Assembly (NCBI RefSeq): GCF_963668165.1
Contig: NZ_OY764211.1
Span: 868,001 to 932,000, forward strand
Origin: Marispirochaeta sp.
GTDB lineage: Bacteria > Spirochaetota > Spirochaetia > JC444 > Marispirochaetaceae
Direction: 5' to 3'
Length of the DNA: 64,000 nucleotides
Positions 31,540-42,142 of the stretch are shown piece after piece. The stretch's first letter is position 1. Each line of letters starts with the position of its first letter. The notes beneath the pieces are model-generated. The model was not told where the DNA came from. It saw nothing but the letters and a program-made list of their open reading frames with translations, and did not search any database. A program made the position numbers and the translations under genes.

Positions 31540-33893
31540 CAGTCCGTGCTCCTCCAGGCGGCAAGGAATTCCCGGATTATAATCTTGCGATTGATACTAT
31601 CGGGAAGCTCCGCCTCGTCGCTTTCGACCGGTCCAATGCACGAAGGGCATCCTTCCTCGCAGCCGCAGCCTTCCACCACCTCTCTGGCGGCATTGATAAT
31701 ATTCGGCAAATGTACCGCGACAGCCTCAGCCAGTCCCGTACCGCCGGGGTAGCGGTCAAAGATAAAGAGAGCAGGAAAACCCAGGTGAGGGTCCTTGAGA
31801 CGTTCGGCCACTCCCAGGTCGTTTCTGTCGCAGAGCAGAAATACCGGGGCCACATTCTTCATCAGTGTGCCGATACGGGCGATCACCTGCTCCTGAGCTT
31901 CCCTGGGAATCTCCGTAAAGCTCACTCCCGCCCTGGTTGCAGGAGAAAAGCCAAGTATCGCCCCTCTGGTGTGCATCTGTTCCTCAGGCAGGTGAATATC
32001 GCCGTAGCCGACGTTCTCATGGGTATGAAAACGCAGTTTCTTGAATTTCGCTACCTGACTGCGGACCAAAATATCGCCAAGAATCAGCATGATCCCGTCC
32101 CGGTCTTCCCGGCTGTCCTCCTGCAGGATTTTAATGTCCGTTTTGACTACAGCGTCGGTATAGTAGTTTACCCTGCTCGCTTCCACGTAACAGCGCCGGT
32201 TTTCAATGTCCAGGTTCTGCACCACATACTGGTTTCCCCTGTGCATGTAGATGGCATTAGCGAATATCAGTTCCTTGGCTGAAGGCCGGTCCATTTCTCC
32301 AATAACCCGGTGGGCGCCCCTGGTGGTATCCACGATAACGATATTGTCCGCGGTTGCGGAGCGTAAACTGATCTCCTCCGAAGGGTATGAGCGGTCCGCC
32401 CAGTACCATTTGCCTCCGGTATGCCGCACTACCCCTTCGCTCTGCAGCTCCGCCAGCAGCTCCTCCGTCGGCCCCCCGAACTCCTCACCATCACTGAAGG
32501 GGAGCTCAAAGACTGCGCACTTCATATGATCCATGAGTATGTAGAGATTGTCTGGGTCTATGTGGGCTGACTCCGGTGGGCGGGTAAGAAAATATTCCGG
32601 ATGAGCCATAATGTACTGGTCTATAGGCCCGGAAGAGGCTATCATCAGTGCTACAGAGAGGGAGGAACTGCGCCCCGCCCTTCCTGCCTGCTGCCATGAA
32701 GAGGCTATAGAACCGGGAAAGCCTGCCATTATAGCCGCGTCCAGGCCGCCGATATCTATCCCCAGCTCAAGGGCGTTGGTAGAGACAACCCCCATAATGC
32801 TGCCTTCCCGCAAGCCCTTTTCTATCTCCCGCCGCTCAGAAGGCAGATACCCTCCCCGATAGGCTTCGACCCGGGGAATCTCTCCCTGGAGATAGTGGTT
32901 GGCAAGGGCTTTGTTGATGTAATCCGCAATCAGCTCGACCCGCAGCCGGGAACGGGCAAAAACAATGGTCTTAACCCCCCCCCGAATGAACCTGAGCGCC
33001 AGCCGCTGGGACTCATTTACTGTACCCTTCCGTATTCCCTGGACTTTGTCCACATAGGGCGGATTATACAGGATGAGCTGTTTCTCCCCCGAGGGGGCGC
33101 CGTTATTATCGATCAAAACCGTTTTCTCTTCGAGAATACGCTCCGCCAGTTCTCCGGGATTGCCGATTGTGGCGGAGCAGCAGATAAATACGGGGGAGGA
33201 GCCGTAGAAGCGGGCTATCCGTTTAAGCCGGCGCAGCACATTTGTCATATGGGAACCGAATACTCCCCGATAGGTGTGGACCTCGTCTATAACCACATAC
33301 GAAAGGGAACTGAAAAAACGGATCCATTTGGGATGGTTCGGCAGAACCCCGGAGTGAAGCATATCCGGGTTGGAGATAATGATTCTGCCCTCGTCCCGGG
33401 CCGAGACCCGGACCGACGAAGGAGTATCGCCGTCATAGGTGGAAACCTTAATACCTACCTCGCCGGCGAGTACTATCTCGTTCAGAGCTGACTGCTGGTC
33501 CTGGCTCAGGGCCTTTGTGGGGAACAGGTACAGTCCGCGGGAATCAGGATTCTCCAGTAATCCCTGCAGCACAGGGAGATTATAGCTCAGGGTTTTTCCA
33601 GAAGCAGTGGGTGTCACTACCACAACATTCCGGCCCTGACGTACATGATCATAGGTCTGTCCCTGGTGAGTGTAGAGACGGCTGATTCCCCTGCGGGCAA
33701 GAACCTCCTGCAATCGGGAATCGAGGCCCTGCGGAAAATCAACATAACGACCTTCCCGCGGAGGGATGGTCTCCCAGCGGATAACCTGCTCCATAAAAGC
33801 TGAGTCCGCCTTCAGGGTTTGTAGAATCTGTTCTTCCATCTGAGGAATAGTACCATAAAGAAACGTGGAATTTAATAGTTCCTCCTTGACCAC
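31539..33893 (-). CDS. mrfA: MrfA (YprA) DEAD/DEAH-box helicase with DUF1998 zinc domain
   Basis: This 784-residue superfamily 2 helicase has Walker A VTPTASGKTLSYN, DEVH in the Walker B, CCSATIGN (motif III) and QQAGRAGRSS (motif VI). The C-terminal DUF1998 region ends in CGCEEGCPSCIGPV, a four-cysteine zinc or Fe-S site. MrfA translocates 3'-5' on DNA in the mitomycin repair pathway. The gene is transcribed toward mrfB, with stop and start fused as TGATG. It is divergent from glgC. Spirochete copies appear less often described than Bacillus ones. Confidence 0.93.
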   Translation of the reverse strand: MVKEELLNSTFLYGTIPQMEEQILQTLKADSAFMEQVIRWETIPPREGRYVDFPQGLDSRLQEVLARRGISRLYTHQGQTYDHVRQGRNVVVVTPTASGKTLSYNLPVLQGLLENPDSRGLYLFPTKALSQDQQSALNEIVLAGEVGIKVSTYDGDTPSSVRVSARDEGRIIISNPDMLHSGVLPNHPKWIRFFSSLSYVVIDEVHTYRGVFGSHMTNVLRRLKRIARFYGSSPVFICCSATIGNPGELAERILEEKTVLIDNNGAPSGEKQLILYNPPYVDKVQGIRKGTVNESQRLALRFIRGGVKTIVFARSRLRVELIADYINKALANHYLQGEIPRVEAYRGGYLPSERREIEKGLREGSIMGVVSTNALELGIDIGGLDAAIMAGFPGSIASSWQQAGRAGRSSSLSVALMIASSGPIDQYIMAHPEYFLTRPPESAHIDPDNLYILMDHMKCAVFELPFSDGEEFGGPTEELLAELQSEGVVRHTGGKWYWADRSYPSEEISLRSATADNIVIVDTTRGAHRVIGEMDRPSAKELIFANAIYMHRGNQYVVQNLDIENRRCYVEASRVNYYTDAVVKTDIKILQEDSREDRDGIMLILGDILVRSQVAKFKKLRFHTHENVGYGDIHLPEEQMHTRGAILGFSPATRAGVSFTEIPREAQEQVIARIGTLMKNVAPVFLLCDRNDLGVAERLKDPHLGFPALFIFDRYPGGTGLAEAVAVHLPNIINAAREVVEGCGCEEGCPSCIGPVESDEAELPDSINRKIIIREFLAAWRSTD

Positions 33894-33914
33894 AATGAAG
33901 GGGTGAAATACTAT
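33886..33914 (+). promoter_or_regulatory. Sigma70 promoter of glgC
   Basis: TTGACC (33886-33891), 17 bases and TACTAT (33909-33914) fit the consensus, and AAGGAG follows before the ATG at 33934. The leader would be about 14 bases, close to the start codon. It overlaps the divergent mrfA start region. Confidence 0.7.
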
Positions 33915-33933
33915 TTACCCGAAAGGAGTTTTT

Positions 33934-35214
33934 ATGCCGGAAATTCTGGCCATTGTTCTCGGCGGAGGCAAGGGTACCCGCCTGTATCCGTTAACACAGC
34001 AGCGCGCGAAACCGGCCGTTCCTTTCGGCGGTAAATACCGGCTCGTCGATATTCCCATATCCAACTGCATTAACTCCGACATGAAGCAGATTTATATCCT
34101 GACCCAGTTTAATTCAGTTTCATTGCACAACCATCTGGCCAGAACATATATCTTTGATGTCTTCAGCCACGGCTTTGTAGAGATCCTGGCAGCGGAGCAG
34201 ACTTTTGAGAATACCAGCTGGTACGAAGGTACCGCCGACGCGGTACGCAAGAATTTTCCTCATTTTAACGTGCAAAAGCCTACCCACTACATAATTCTCT
34301 CGGGAGATCAGCTTTATCGTATGGACCTTAAAGAAATGTTCCGTACCCACATTGAAAGCAAAGCCGAGATAACTATTGCGTCAACTCCGGTCGACCGGCT
34401 GGCCGCCACGGCCCTTGGGATTCTACAGGCAGATAAAAAAGGACGGATCACCCGGTTTCTTGAGAAGCCTTCCCTGGATGTTGATATAGAGTATTTGCGA
34501 ATCCCGGAAAATCTGCATCCCGATAAAGAGATGAAAAATGCAGGAAAAAATTATTTAGCCAGTATGGGAATGTACATCTTCGATGCCCATATCCTTGAAC
34601 AGATGCTTAATAATGACAAAGCAGACTTCGGCAAGGAAATTATCCCAATGGCTATTGAGTCCCGCAAGGTGCAGGCCTACATCTTTACCGGCTTCTGGGA
34701 GGATATCGGTACCATAAAAAATTTTTACGAAACAAATATTAACCTTGCCAGTTTAAACCCGGCGTTCAACTTTTACGATGAAGATATGCCGATATACACT
34801 CATCGCCGGCATCTGCCGGCGACAAAGATCAACTACTGCAATTTTTCCCTCTCTCTGGCCGCCGAAGGCAGTATTATTACGGACGCCAAGATTGATAACT
34901 CTATTATAGGAATACGCACAATAATTGAACCCGGTTCAGATCTGGACGGGATTATTACCATGGGTGCCAGCGAATACGAAACGCCGGAAGAACGGAGTAA
35001 GAACCGGGAGCTTGGACGCCCGGACATTGGCATAGGCCGCGGGACCCATATACGGCGGGCAATCATTGATCAAAACTGCCGTATCGGCGATGGCTGCCGC
35101 ATCGGGGTGGACGAGATGGAGAGACAGGACGGTGATTACGGACGATATCACATTCGGGACGGGATTATTGTAATCCCCAAGGGTAAAATAATTCCCTCCG
35201 GGTCTGTTATTTAA
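33934..35214 (+). CDS. glgC: Glucose-1-phosphate adenylyltransferase (ADP-glucose pyrophosphorylase)
   Basis: This enzyme makes ADP-glucose, the donor used by glgA. It opens with EILAIVLGGGKGTRLYPLTQQRAKPAVPFGGKY, the nucleotidyl-transferase signature, and contains YEGTADAVRKN, ILSGDQLYRMD and FLEKP. The C-terminal hexapeptide-repeat helix (IIDQNCRIGDGCRIG) is typical. The 426 residues are normal; allosteric control by metabolites is a feature of the family. The stop is interlocked with that of the convergent mutT (TTAA). Confidence 0.96.
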   Translation: MPEILAIVLGGGKGTRLYPLTQQRAKPAVPFGGKYRLVDIPISNCINSDMKQIYILTQFNSVSLHNHLARTYIFDVFSHGFVEILAAEQTFENTSWYEGTADAVRKNFPHFNVQKPTHYIILSGDQLYRMDLKEMFRTHIESKAEITIASTPVDRLAATALGILQADKKGRITRFLEKPSLDVDIEYLRIPENLHPDKEMKNAGKNYLASMGMYIFDAHILEQMLNNDKADFGKEIIPMAIESRKVQAYIFTGFWEDIGTIKNFYETNINLASLNPAFNFYDEDMPIYTHRRHLPATKINYCNFSLSLAAEGSIITDAKIDNSIIGIRTIIEPGSDLDGIITMGASEYETPEERSKNRELGRPDIGIGRGTHIRRAIIDQNCRIGDGCRIGVDEMERQDGDYGRYHIRDGIIVIPKGKIIPSGSVI

Positions 35215-35588
35215 TCAAGCAGATGGTTCAGAATCTGACGGTCGGAGTCGGCCATTGGAAGCGCTGTTAACTCCTTCAGGCTCAGCCATCGTACCCTCTG
35301 GTGTTCCTTCAGCAGGAACTCCTCGGTATCTAATTCGATGGTATACGCCTGCAAGCGGTACTCGTTACCACGGTTTGAGAAGCTGCCCTCGTAGAGCAGG
35401 GGCCCCACCTGGACAGCTACGCCAAGTTCTTCACAAAACTCCCGCTTTAACGCATCTGAGGGAGTTTCTCCTCTTTTTGCCTTACCACCTGGGAATTCCC
35501 AGCTTTCACCTATACTCGTCCCCGGTTTCCGCAGTGCAACCAGAACCTTATCTCCCCGCAGGACGACACCGGCTGTGGATATTCTCAT
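35211..35588 (-). CDS. mutT: Nudix hydrolase, MutT-type
   Basis: This 125-residue protein has a full Nudix box GGKAKRGETPSDALKREFCEEL (GX5EX7REUXEEXG), which binds the metal for pyrophosphate hydrolysis. The length and the GESWEFPGGKAKRGE context match MutT, which removes oxidised dGTP. A pyrophosphatase for another nucleotide cannot be excluded. It shares its stop region with glgC and is followed by a small membrane gene 7 bases away in the same direction. Confidence 0.88.
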   Translation of the reverse strand: MRISTAGVVLRGDKVLVALRKPGTSIGESWEFPGGKAKRGETPSDALKREFCEELGVAVQVGPLLYEGSFSNRGNEYRLQAYTIELDTEEFLLKEHQRVRWLSLKELTALPMADSDRQILNHLLD

Positions 35589-35595
35589 GGGTAAA

Positions 35596-36009
35596 TTACA
35601 AAAGAATCATTCGGGGAATTATAAAATGTACAATTCCGGAAAGTGCCGTAAGAATTCCGATAACGTCCCGGTACTTATACACATATTTATCCATGAATGA
35701 GGTAGCACCAGAATCAACATCAGATACTTTTTTATAGTACCCGTAAAACAGAGTTATCCCGCTTGAAATAGCCAACAGCGCAGGAATGAGATCCTGGGCC
35801 ACTGAAGCTGAAGAAGAAGCAGGGATTAAAAACTTTAGAACCCCTATAACAACCAGCGCCAGCGACAACATCGTTACATAGGCCTTGTTCTCTGACAGGT
35901 ATTTTTCCAGACCCTCAAGGGAAGGAAACTTTTCCTTCAGGAACCCTGAAGCCAATAGAGCGCCGCCTAGAATATTTATGAGTACCGTGAGGAGATACAC
36001 CTGAAACAT
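35596..36009 (-). CDS. Small multi-pass membrane protein, unknown
   Basis: This 137-residue protein has four likely membrane helices (around residues 5-22, 44-65, 72-93 and 115-135). The middle loop includes YKKVSDVDSGATSFMDKYVYKYR. No motif for a known family is visible. It is transcribed before mutT. Four-helix proteins of this size are common and usually unassigned. Confidence 0.65.
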   Translation of the reverse strand: MFQVYLLTVLINILGGALLASGFLKEKFPSLEGLEKYLSENKAYVTMLSLALVVIGVLKFLIPASSSASVAQDLIPALLAISSGITLFYGYYKKVSDVDSGATSFMDKYVYKYRDVIGILTALSGIVHFIIPRMILL

Positions 36010-36077
36010 CCGCTTCCCCCTTTATGACGTTTCTATAAAAAGAGAATACTCAAGGAAGAGGGAAAAATCAATAGGAC

Positions 36078-36587
36078 TTATTCCCTGAGAATTTTTTCTT
36101 CCAGAATTAGTACTTCATTATTGATGCTGATTTCAGCAATGATCCGCTCATCTTCCTCCCGAAAGGGAATACGACCGCGAATTATGTTTTCCTGCTCTGG
36201 AGACAGGATATCAAATATGCGGACCTGTCGCCCGCTTGGCAACACCCGGAAAGTCACAGTCACGTCCGCTGTTTCGGGTTTCTGTTTTTCGTCTGATTGT
36301 GCCTTACCTTTCAAGCTGGCCAGAATCATACCATCGAAGTTGACAACATTCAGAGAAAAACTGTAGGCCTCAAGGTCACGGTTGCCTGTAAGCAAATAAG
36401 GAAGCAAAAACATGAAAACCAGGGAGATTACCAGGATGTCCACAAAGATTATCAGGAGGTGTCGGTTTCTGCCCCAAAACTTCAGATGCTGACGTTCGCG
36501 AATATTTTCCGGTAAACTGGCTTCCCGTTCGTCACGATTATAATGATATGAAAAATCTCCCTTCTGACGGCTTTCAGGCCCTTTCAT
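36078..36587 (-). CDS. Single-pass membrane protein, unknown
   Basis: This 169-residue protein has a charged N-terminal cytoplasmic stretch (about 45 residues), one strong membrane helix (LLIIFVDILVISLVFMFLL at about 44-62) and a ~100-residue beta-rich domain outside (VTVTFRVLPSGRQVRIFD). Its start overlaps the nnr gene by 14 bases, so it is translationally linked. The order nnr then this gene may reflect a shared operon only. Confidence 0.65.
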   Translation of the reverse strand: MKGPESRQKGDFSYHYNRDEREASLPENIRERQHLKFWGRNRHLLIIFVDILVISLVFMFLLPYLLTGNRDLEAYSFSLNVVNFDGMILASLKGKAQSDEKQKPETADVTVTFRVLPSGRQVRIFDILSPEQENIIRGRIPFREEDERIIAEISINNEVLILEEKILRE

Positions 36588-38070
36588 AACGAAGTTCTCC
36601 GGTTAGCCTGGACAGGGTAATCAGTAAGTCTTCAGCCAGAAAGACCCCTCCCTCATTGGCTGCGGTTTTACCAGCCTGCTGGTGCAGACAGCAACCCGTT
36701 GCAGCGGCATCGAAGGGATCGATCCCGGCATCGGCCATTAAACCGCCGATAAAGCCGCACAGGATATCTCCGCTGCCTCCGGTCCCCATCAGAGGGTTCA
36801 TACCGTCAATCAGGGCAACCCGGCCATCAGGAGCCCACACACAGCTCACATGACCTTTGAGCAGAACGACTGAGTTATACTTACGGGAGGCTTTTTCCAC
36901 AGCTCCAAACGGATTCCTGATGACCTCCTCTGTGGAACATCCCAACAGCCTGGCGCACTCTCCCGGATGTGGCGTTAAAACCCATTCTCCATGCAGAGGC
37001 TTTTCGGTGCTGGAAAGAAGGCTCAAACCGTCGGCATCGATTACGCCCCGCTCGTAGCTTGCCAGCAGCTTTTGAAAAGCCTCCTGCCGTCCTTCTATAC
37101 CCCAGCCGGGACCAATAACGCAGGATTGATGCTTCGCAGTATCAGGAACAACGTCTCCCTGCCATGGACGCGCCATAACAGAACGCAGCTGGGAAGCCGC
37201 TGCGGTGTAGACATCAGGGTCACAGAACAGAGTCACCAGTCCGGCGCCACCGCGTCCAGCTGCTTCTGCAGCCAGCAGAGCGGCTCCCAGGGTCCCCGCT
37301 GAGCCGGCATAGAGGGCAGTGTGCCCCCTGCTGTTTTTATAGACATCGGATGAGAAGGGGGTAATCCGGCTCCGTGTTTCAGCGGAATCCATAAGAACCC
37401 ATCCGGCAACCGCATCCACAGCCTGGGGAGGAAACCCAATGGGAACGGCGACTATCCTTCCGCAATGGACCCGTGCAGCGGGATTAAAGAGAGAAGACTT
37501 TGAAGGATAAACAGTAAGGGTTAATGCTGCGGACAGAACCGGATACTCCTTTTGAAAATCATCACCGATTCCTGATGGTGCATCCACCGCCACTATCCGT
37601 TTTCTTATATCCAGACTCGCTACAGCAGCAACACATTCGGCTGCAGATCCCCGCAAAGGACCTGAAAGCCCTGTACCGGTTATGCCGTCGACCACTATGC
37701 CGGCTCCCGATATTCGCTCTATGGAGGTTTCGTACTCATCCGTGAAAGAAAACACGGGTATTCCCAGTTTACGCACAACAGTAAGCCACGTTCCCGCCAG
37801 TCCCCGGGGTTCATTTCTTACACGGACAACAGATAGATTGCGGAATCCCTGAACAAAGGCCTGTCTGGCCATTACCAGTGCGTCTCCGGCGTTGTTTCCC
37901 CCGCCGACAATAAAAACCATCCCCGTATCGCGTTCAGGTCGAAGTTCGGAGACCAGGGTATCAAAGAGCCGTATCCCGGCGTTTTCCATCAGAATTTCTC
38001 CGGGAATCCCGTACTCTTCCTGGGCTACCCGATCAATCTCCCGCGCTCCCTGATTATCTACGATTTTCAT
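36574..38070 (-). CDS. nnr: Bifunctional NAD(P)H-hydrate epimerase and dehydratase
   Basis: This 498-residue fusion repairs damaged NADH/NADPH hydrates. Residues 1-210 are the epimerase (YjeF-N) domain with VFIVGGGNNAGDALVMARQ and VDGITGTGLSG; residues ~230-490 are the ADP/ATP-dependent dehydratase (ribokinase-like) with KNSRGHTALYAGSAGTLGAA, VLTPHPGECARLLG, VVLLKGHVSCV and MGTGGSGDILCGFIGG. The fused form is common in bacteria. It overlaps the following small membrane gene by 14 bases and the preceding lipoprotein gene by 17 bases. Confidence 0.95.
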   Translation of the reverse strand: MKIVDNQGAREIDRVAQEEYGIPGEILMENAGIRLFDTLVSELRPERDTGMVFIVGGGNNAGDALVMARQAFVQGFRNLSVVRVRNEPRGLAGTWLTVVRKLGIPVFSFTDEYETSIERISGAGIVVDGITGTGLSGPLRGSAAECVAAVASLDIRKRIVAVDAPSGIGDDFQKEYPVLSAALTLTVYPSKSSLFNPAARVHCGRIVAVPIGFPPQAVDAVAGWVLMDSAETRSRITPFSSDVYKNSRGHTALYAGSAGTLGAALLAAEAAGRGGAGLVTLFCDPDVYTAAASQLRSVMARPWQGDVVPDTAKHQSCVIGPGWGIEGRQEAFQKLLASYERGVIDADGLSLLSSTEKPLHGEWVLTPHPGECARLLGCSTEEVIRNPFGAVEKASRKYNSVVLLKGHVSCVWAPDGRVALIDGMNPLMGTGGSGDILCGFIGGLMADAGIDPFDAAATGCCLHQQAGKTAANEGGVFLAEDLLITLSRLTGELRYERA

Positions 38071-39295
38071 TCCCGTCGCGCTCCTCCAATAGTCTGTCCG
38101 TCCGCCACCAGACTATATCGGCCTGAAAGTCCCTGCAGAGTATCGCGGTCAAAAGACCATCACGGTTCAAGTGAAAATCCCGAAAGAAAATCTCGCGATC
38201 CTGCAGACTTATGCGGGGACGGGCAATAACCACCCCTTTTCTGTCTACCACAAGGACCTGGTACTGATCAGGACCAAAGGGTCCCAGCAAAAAGAAAAAG
38301 CCCCCCCCGGCTACACCGAGGAATTCATGAAGTACCTCTTCGTCCTGCCCGCTATGCAGGCCCGGAACCTCCTGTTTGCGAACAACATGAGGGACTTCCA
38401 GAACTCCCTCGTATTTGCCGCTGGCCGGATTAAGCCAGTAAAAATAGGAGGCAAAGTACTCTATACTGGAGCCGGTACCGCTCAGGGATTCCCGGGACTC
38501 CTGATAGGTGTCGATCTTTACATATAACAGATCGTCATGGGGATCAGGAACAATCCGTTCCAGGGTGGTCAGAATCCCCGGCTCATCCGGTGATGGCAGA
38601 TCCGAAAGAGGAATGGTAACCTGGTATTTTAAATTGCCTGCAGAACTGAACCAGTAAACGAGCCAGGCCTTCTCCGCACGTGAAACAACGATTACGTCGT
38701 TGGAAGCGTTCACGTACAAGGCGTTTATGTAGGGAAAAGGGGTCCCTCCTACTCCCTCCTGGCCAAGATAATCCAGATAAAGGCCGGAGCGGTCAAAGCG
38801 TCGAACAACCCGGTCAAGATAGGCCTCCTGCTCTTCATCGTACTCGGCCCGTGACTCCGGTATTGCATCCTCAACATACAGAATACCTGAATCGGAGACT
38901 GCTATTTCTCCGACGTCAAGAAACGGAAATGCAAGGGCCGCACGGCTTGATACCATTCCCTGTTCAGAGGCGTTCTGCAGAAGCACAGGAATTGGATTCT
39001 GTGATTTATTGTAATAGAGGCTGAGGATATCTCCATAGGAAGAAAACTCCATAATCTTGCGCCCCCGGCTGTTGGCGATAAAAATAATGCCGTCCTGCAT
39101 TATAATCCGGACCTTGTCGTTGAATGCAGAAATACCGTCATAATAGATATCCAGCTGGTCTTCCATTCTGCCAATGGGAATGGAAAACAGCAGCTGTTGA
39201 TCAAGGCTGGCTGAAGAACTGGGTGAACAGGAGATAAACAGTATCCCTGCAAGCAAACTTAGAAGGGACAATCCGATAGTACTGCGACTGCTCAT
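38054..39295 (-). CDS. Lipoprotein, probable beta-propeller
   Basis: This 413-residue protein has a lipoprotein signal (LLSLLAGILFISC at residues 11-23, lipid on the Cys) and a repeated blade-like pattern (IMQDGIIFIANSRGRKIMEFSSYGDI, then VRRFDRSGLYLDYLG) that suggests a beta-propeller. It resembles a spirochete-conserved lipoprotein group without assigned function. It precedes nnr with a 17-base overlap. A sensing or sugar-binding use is possible but unproven. Confidence 0.72.
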   Translation of the reverse strand: MSSRSTIGLSLLSLLAGILFISCSPSSSASLDQQLLFSIPIGRMEDQLDIYYDGISAFNDKVRIIMQDGIIFIANSRGRKIMEFSSYGDILSLYYNKSQNPIPVLLQNASEQGMVSSRAALAFPFLDVGEIAVSDSGILYVEDAIPESRAEYDEEQEAYLDRVVRRFDRSGLYLDYLGQEGVGGTPFPYINALYVNASNDVIVVSRAEKAWLVYWFSSAGNLKYQVTIPLSDLPSPDEPGILTTLERIVPDPHDDLLYVKIDTYQESRESLSGTGSSIEYFASYFYWLNPASGKYEGVLEVPHVVRKQEVPGLHSGQDEEVLHEFLGVAGGGFFFLLGPFGPDQYQVLVVDRKGVVIARPRISLQDREIFFRDFHLNRDGLLTAILCRDFQADIVWWRTDRLLEERDGNENRR

Positions 39296-39362
39296 TGTTT
39301 TCGGATTCTACAACCGGTACCATAAAAGGTCAACAAAGCAGGTGAAGCACCCCGGGGAACGG

Positions 39363-39391
39363 CTGACTTAACCATGAGTTTTTTGTATAGT
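39363..39391 (+). promoter_or_regulatory. Probable sigma70 promoter of secA
   Basis: CTGACT (39363-39368), 17 bases and TATAGT (39386-39391). The -35 half is weak. GGGAGG (39403-39408) lies 11 bases before the ATG at 39420. Confidence 0.5.
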
Positions 39392-39419
39392 AAGAAAGAA
39401 TAGGGAGGCGCCGTTTACA

Positions 39420-42137
39420 ATGATACAAAAAATCTTACATGCCTTTTTCGGATCACAACATGAGCGGGATCTTAAACAGCTTCTGCCTGTTCTCCATAAA
39501 ATCAACGCCCTTGAATCCTGGGCCATGGAACTTGAGAACAGCCAGTTTTCCCGACAAACAGAAGAGTTCAAAGAGAGGCTGAAAAAGGGCGAAACCCTGG
39601 ATGATCTGCTTCCCGAAGCTTTTGCCATGGCCCGAGAGGCTGCCCGGCGTGTCCTGGGTGAGCGCCACTATGACGTACAGCTTCTCGGCGGGATTGTTCT
39701 GCATCACGGCAAGATTATGGAAATGAAGACCGGAGAAGGAAAGACTCTTTCATCAGTAACCTCCGCATATCTGAACTCCCTGACCGGCAGGGGCGTCCAT
39801 ATCATTACGGTTAACGATTATCTCGCTGAGCGCGACGCTGCCTGGATGCGCCCGGTCTACGAACTCCTTGGGGTCTCCGTCGGTTCAATCCTTTCCAATA
39901 TGGACACCGAGGCCCGCAAAGAGGCCTACGCCAACGATATTACCTACGGAACAAATAACGAGTTCGGTTTTGATTATCTGCGGGATAACATGGCCTGGGA
40001 CATTGGCTCCAAGGTCCAGAGAGACCATCACTACTGCATAATCGACGAAATCGATTCCATTCTGATAGATGAGGCCAGAACACCTCTGATTATCTCCGGA
40101 CAAGCCGAAGACGACACCCGCATGTTCACTGAGGTGAACCGCCTGGTAGGCCGCCTCCAGGAATGCGATAAAGACCCTGAAACCGGGGAGTATCCTGAGG
40201 AGCCCGAGGGAGATTACAAGATCGACGAAAAATCCAAACGGGTAACCTTTACCGATCAGGGCATGAATAACATCGAAAAGCTTCTGCTCCAGAACAAGCT
40301 GATCTCCGGCAGTCTCTTTACAGAGGACAACTTTGAGTATATCCACTACTTTACCCAGGGCTTGAAAGCCTATCGGCTCTTTAAACTGGACCGGGATTAC
40401 GTGGTACAGGAAGGCCAGGTACAGATTGTAGACGAGTTTACCGGGCGTATACTTCACGGGCGCAGGTATTCCGACGGTCTTCATCAGGCAATTGAAGCCA
40501 AAGAAGGAATTCGCGTTGCCCGACGCAACAAAACCCTGGCTACCATTACCTTTCAGAACTTCTTTCGTATGTACGACAAGATCTCAGGTATGACCGGAAC
40601 CGCGGACACGGAAGCAAAGGAGTTTGGCAAGATCTACAGCCTGGATGTAGTTGTGATTCCCACAAACCGCCCCGTTGTACGAAAAGACGAAGACGATGTT
40701 ATCTACTTTAACGAAGACTTCAAGTTTAATGCCATCTGTGACGAGATCGAACGGGTGAATAAGCAGGGGCAGCCGATTCTTGTGGGAACAGTTTCCATTG
40801 AAAAATCAGAACGCCTCGCTTCCCAGCTGACAAAGCGGGGAATTCGGCATGAAGTACTTAACGCGAAGAACCACCACCGGGAAGCAATGATCGTTGCGGA
40901 GGCCGGGGCTAAAGGATCAGTAACCATTGCTACAAACATGGCCGGCCGCGGCACGGATATCAAGCTGGGGGGTAATCCGGAATTCCGGGCCCATAAAGAG
41001 GTGGGAACCGAGGCGTCTGCCGAAGAATACGCCAAAACCTATGAAAAGATATCCGCGAAAACCCGCCGTGATTATGACGATGTTAAATCCGTCGGCGGTC
41101 TCTATATTCTCGGTACCGAGCGTCATGAATCACGCCGCATTGACAATCAGCTGCGCGGTCGGGCAGGACGCCAGGGTGATCCCGGGGTCAGCCGCTTTTT
41201 CCTTTCCCTGGACGACGACCTGATGCGCCTTTTTGCAAATGACAATATGAAGAACATCATGGGCAAGCTCGGTATGGCTGCAGGAGATCCCCTCTACCAT
41301 CCATGGCTTAACAAAACCATAGAACGGGCCCAGACACGGGTAGAAGACCGTAACTTTGAAATACGTAAACACCTGCTGGAATATGATGATGTTCTTAACG
41401 AGCAGAGGACCTTCATTTACAACCAGCGGGATGAAATCCTGAAGGATGATGCCCTGTACAAACGTATTCTGGGTGCCACAGAAGAAATACTCGATGAATT
41501 GCTGGAGCGCTTTGCCTCGGACCGCAGCGAAACCGGTATAACAGTACTTCTTGAAAGCCTGCAGGAACGCTTTTTCTATTCACCCGATTTTGAGAAGGAC
41601 CATATTCTGAAAACTCCCATTCAGGAGTTAAAGGAATCGTTTCTCGAAAATTTCGCGGCTGATATTCGTGAAAAGGAAGAGAAAGTCGGAAAGAAGAACT
41701 TTAACTCTTTTATCCGCTTTGAGTACCTGCGTCTGATTGATACAAAATGGCAGGACCATCTGGAGAACCTTGAATCACTTCGGGAGGCGGTCTATCTGCG
41801 GGCATACGGTCAGAAAAACCCGCTCCTGGAGTACAAACTGGAAGGTTTTCAGATATTTGATACCCTTATCCAGGATATCCGTGAAGGTTTGGCAAAGAAG
41901 GTTATTTCTGTTCGCATTGAACGGGCGGATGCGCCCCGGCGGGTTCCGACGACAGCCTCGGTAACCGAAAGCCACCGTCAGCTGGGCCAGTTTGCTGCAG
42001 GATCCCGTCCAGCGCAGGCCAAAGGGAATATAGGCACGGGAACCGTTACGGTAGAGCGTTCAGTACCTAAGGTCGGGCGAAATGATCCCTGCCCCTGCGG
42101 CAGCGGGAAGAAGTATAAACACTGCCACGGACAGTAG
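39420..42137 (+). CDS. secA: Preprotein translocase ATPase SecA
   Basis: SecA drives Sec-dependent export, used here by FlaA and the lipoproteins. The N-terminal [10 protein letters not shown] is Walker [14 protein letters not shown] and [20 protein letters not shown] are hallmark, and motifs [10 protein letters not shown] and [10 protein letters not shown] are present. The C-terminus is a zinc SEC-C domain ([14 protein letters not shown]). The 905 residues are normal. It is followed by a small possible ORF on the other strand. Confidence 0.98.
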   Translation: MIQKILHAFFGSQHERDLKQLLPVLHKINALESWAMELENSQFSRQTEEFKERLKKGETLDDLLPEAFAMAREAARRVLGERHYDVQLLGGIVLHHGKIMEMKTGEGKTLSSVTSAYLNSLTGRGVHIITVNDYLAERDAAWMRPVYELLGVSVGSILSNMDTEARKEAYANDITYGTNNEFGFDYLRDNMAWDIGSKVQRDHHYCIIDEIDSILIDEARTPLIISGQAEDDTRMFTEVNRLVGRLQECDKDPETGEYPEEPEGDYKIDEKSKRVTFTDQGMNNIEKLLLQNKLISGSLFTEDNFEYIHYFTQGLKAYRLFKLDRDYVVQEGQVQIVDEFTGRILHGRRYSDGLHQAIEAKEGIRVARRNKTLATITFQNFFRMYDKISGMTGTADTEAKEFGKIYSLDVVVIPTNRPVVRKDEDDVIYFNEDFKFNAICDEIERVNKQGQPILVGTVSIEKSERLASQLTKRGIRHEVLNAKNHHREAMIVAEAGAKGSVTIATNMAGRGTDIKLGGNPEFRAHKEVGTEASAEEYAKTYEKISAKTRRDYDDVKSVGGLYILGTERHESRRIDNQLRGRAGRQGDPGVSRFFLSLDDDLMRLFANDNMKNIMGKLGMAAGDPLYHPWLNKTIERAQTRVEDRNFEIRKHLLEYDDVLNEQRTFIYNQRDEILKDDALYKRILGATEEILDELLERFASDRSETGITVLLESLQERFFYSPDFEKDHILKTPIQELKESFLENFAADIREKEEKVGKKNFNSFIRFEYLRLIDTKWQDHLENLESLREAVYLRAYGQKNPLLEYKLEGFQIFDTLIQDIREGLAKKVISVRIERADAPRRVPTTASVTESHRQLGQFAAGSRPAQAKGNIGTGTVTVERSVPKVGRNDPCPCGSGKKYKHCHGQ

Positions 42138-42142
42138 GGAAA

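Noticed and set aside
31515..32282. 255-codon plus-strand frame opposite mrfA
   Set aside because: mrfA is intact and has full helicase motifs; the antisense frame has no recognisable protein features.
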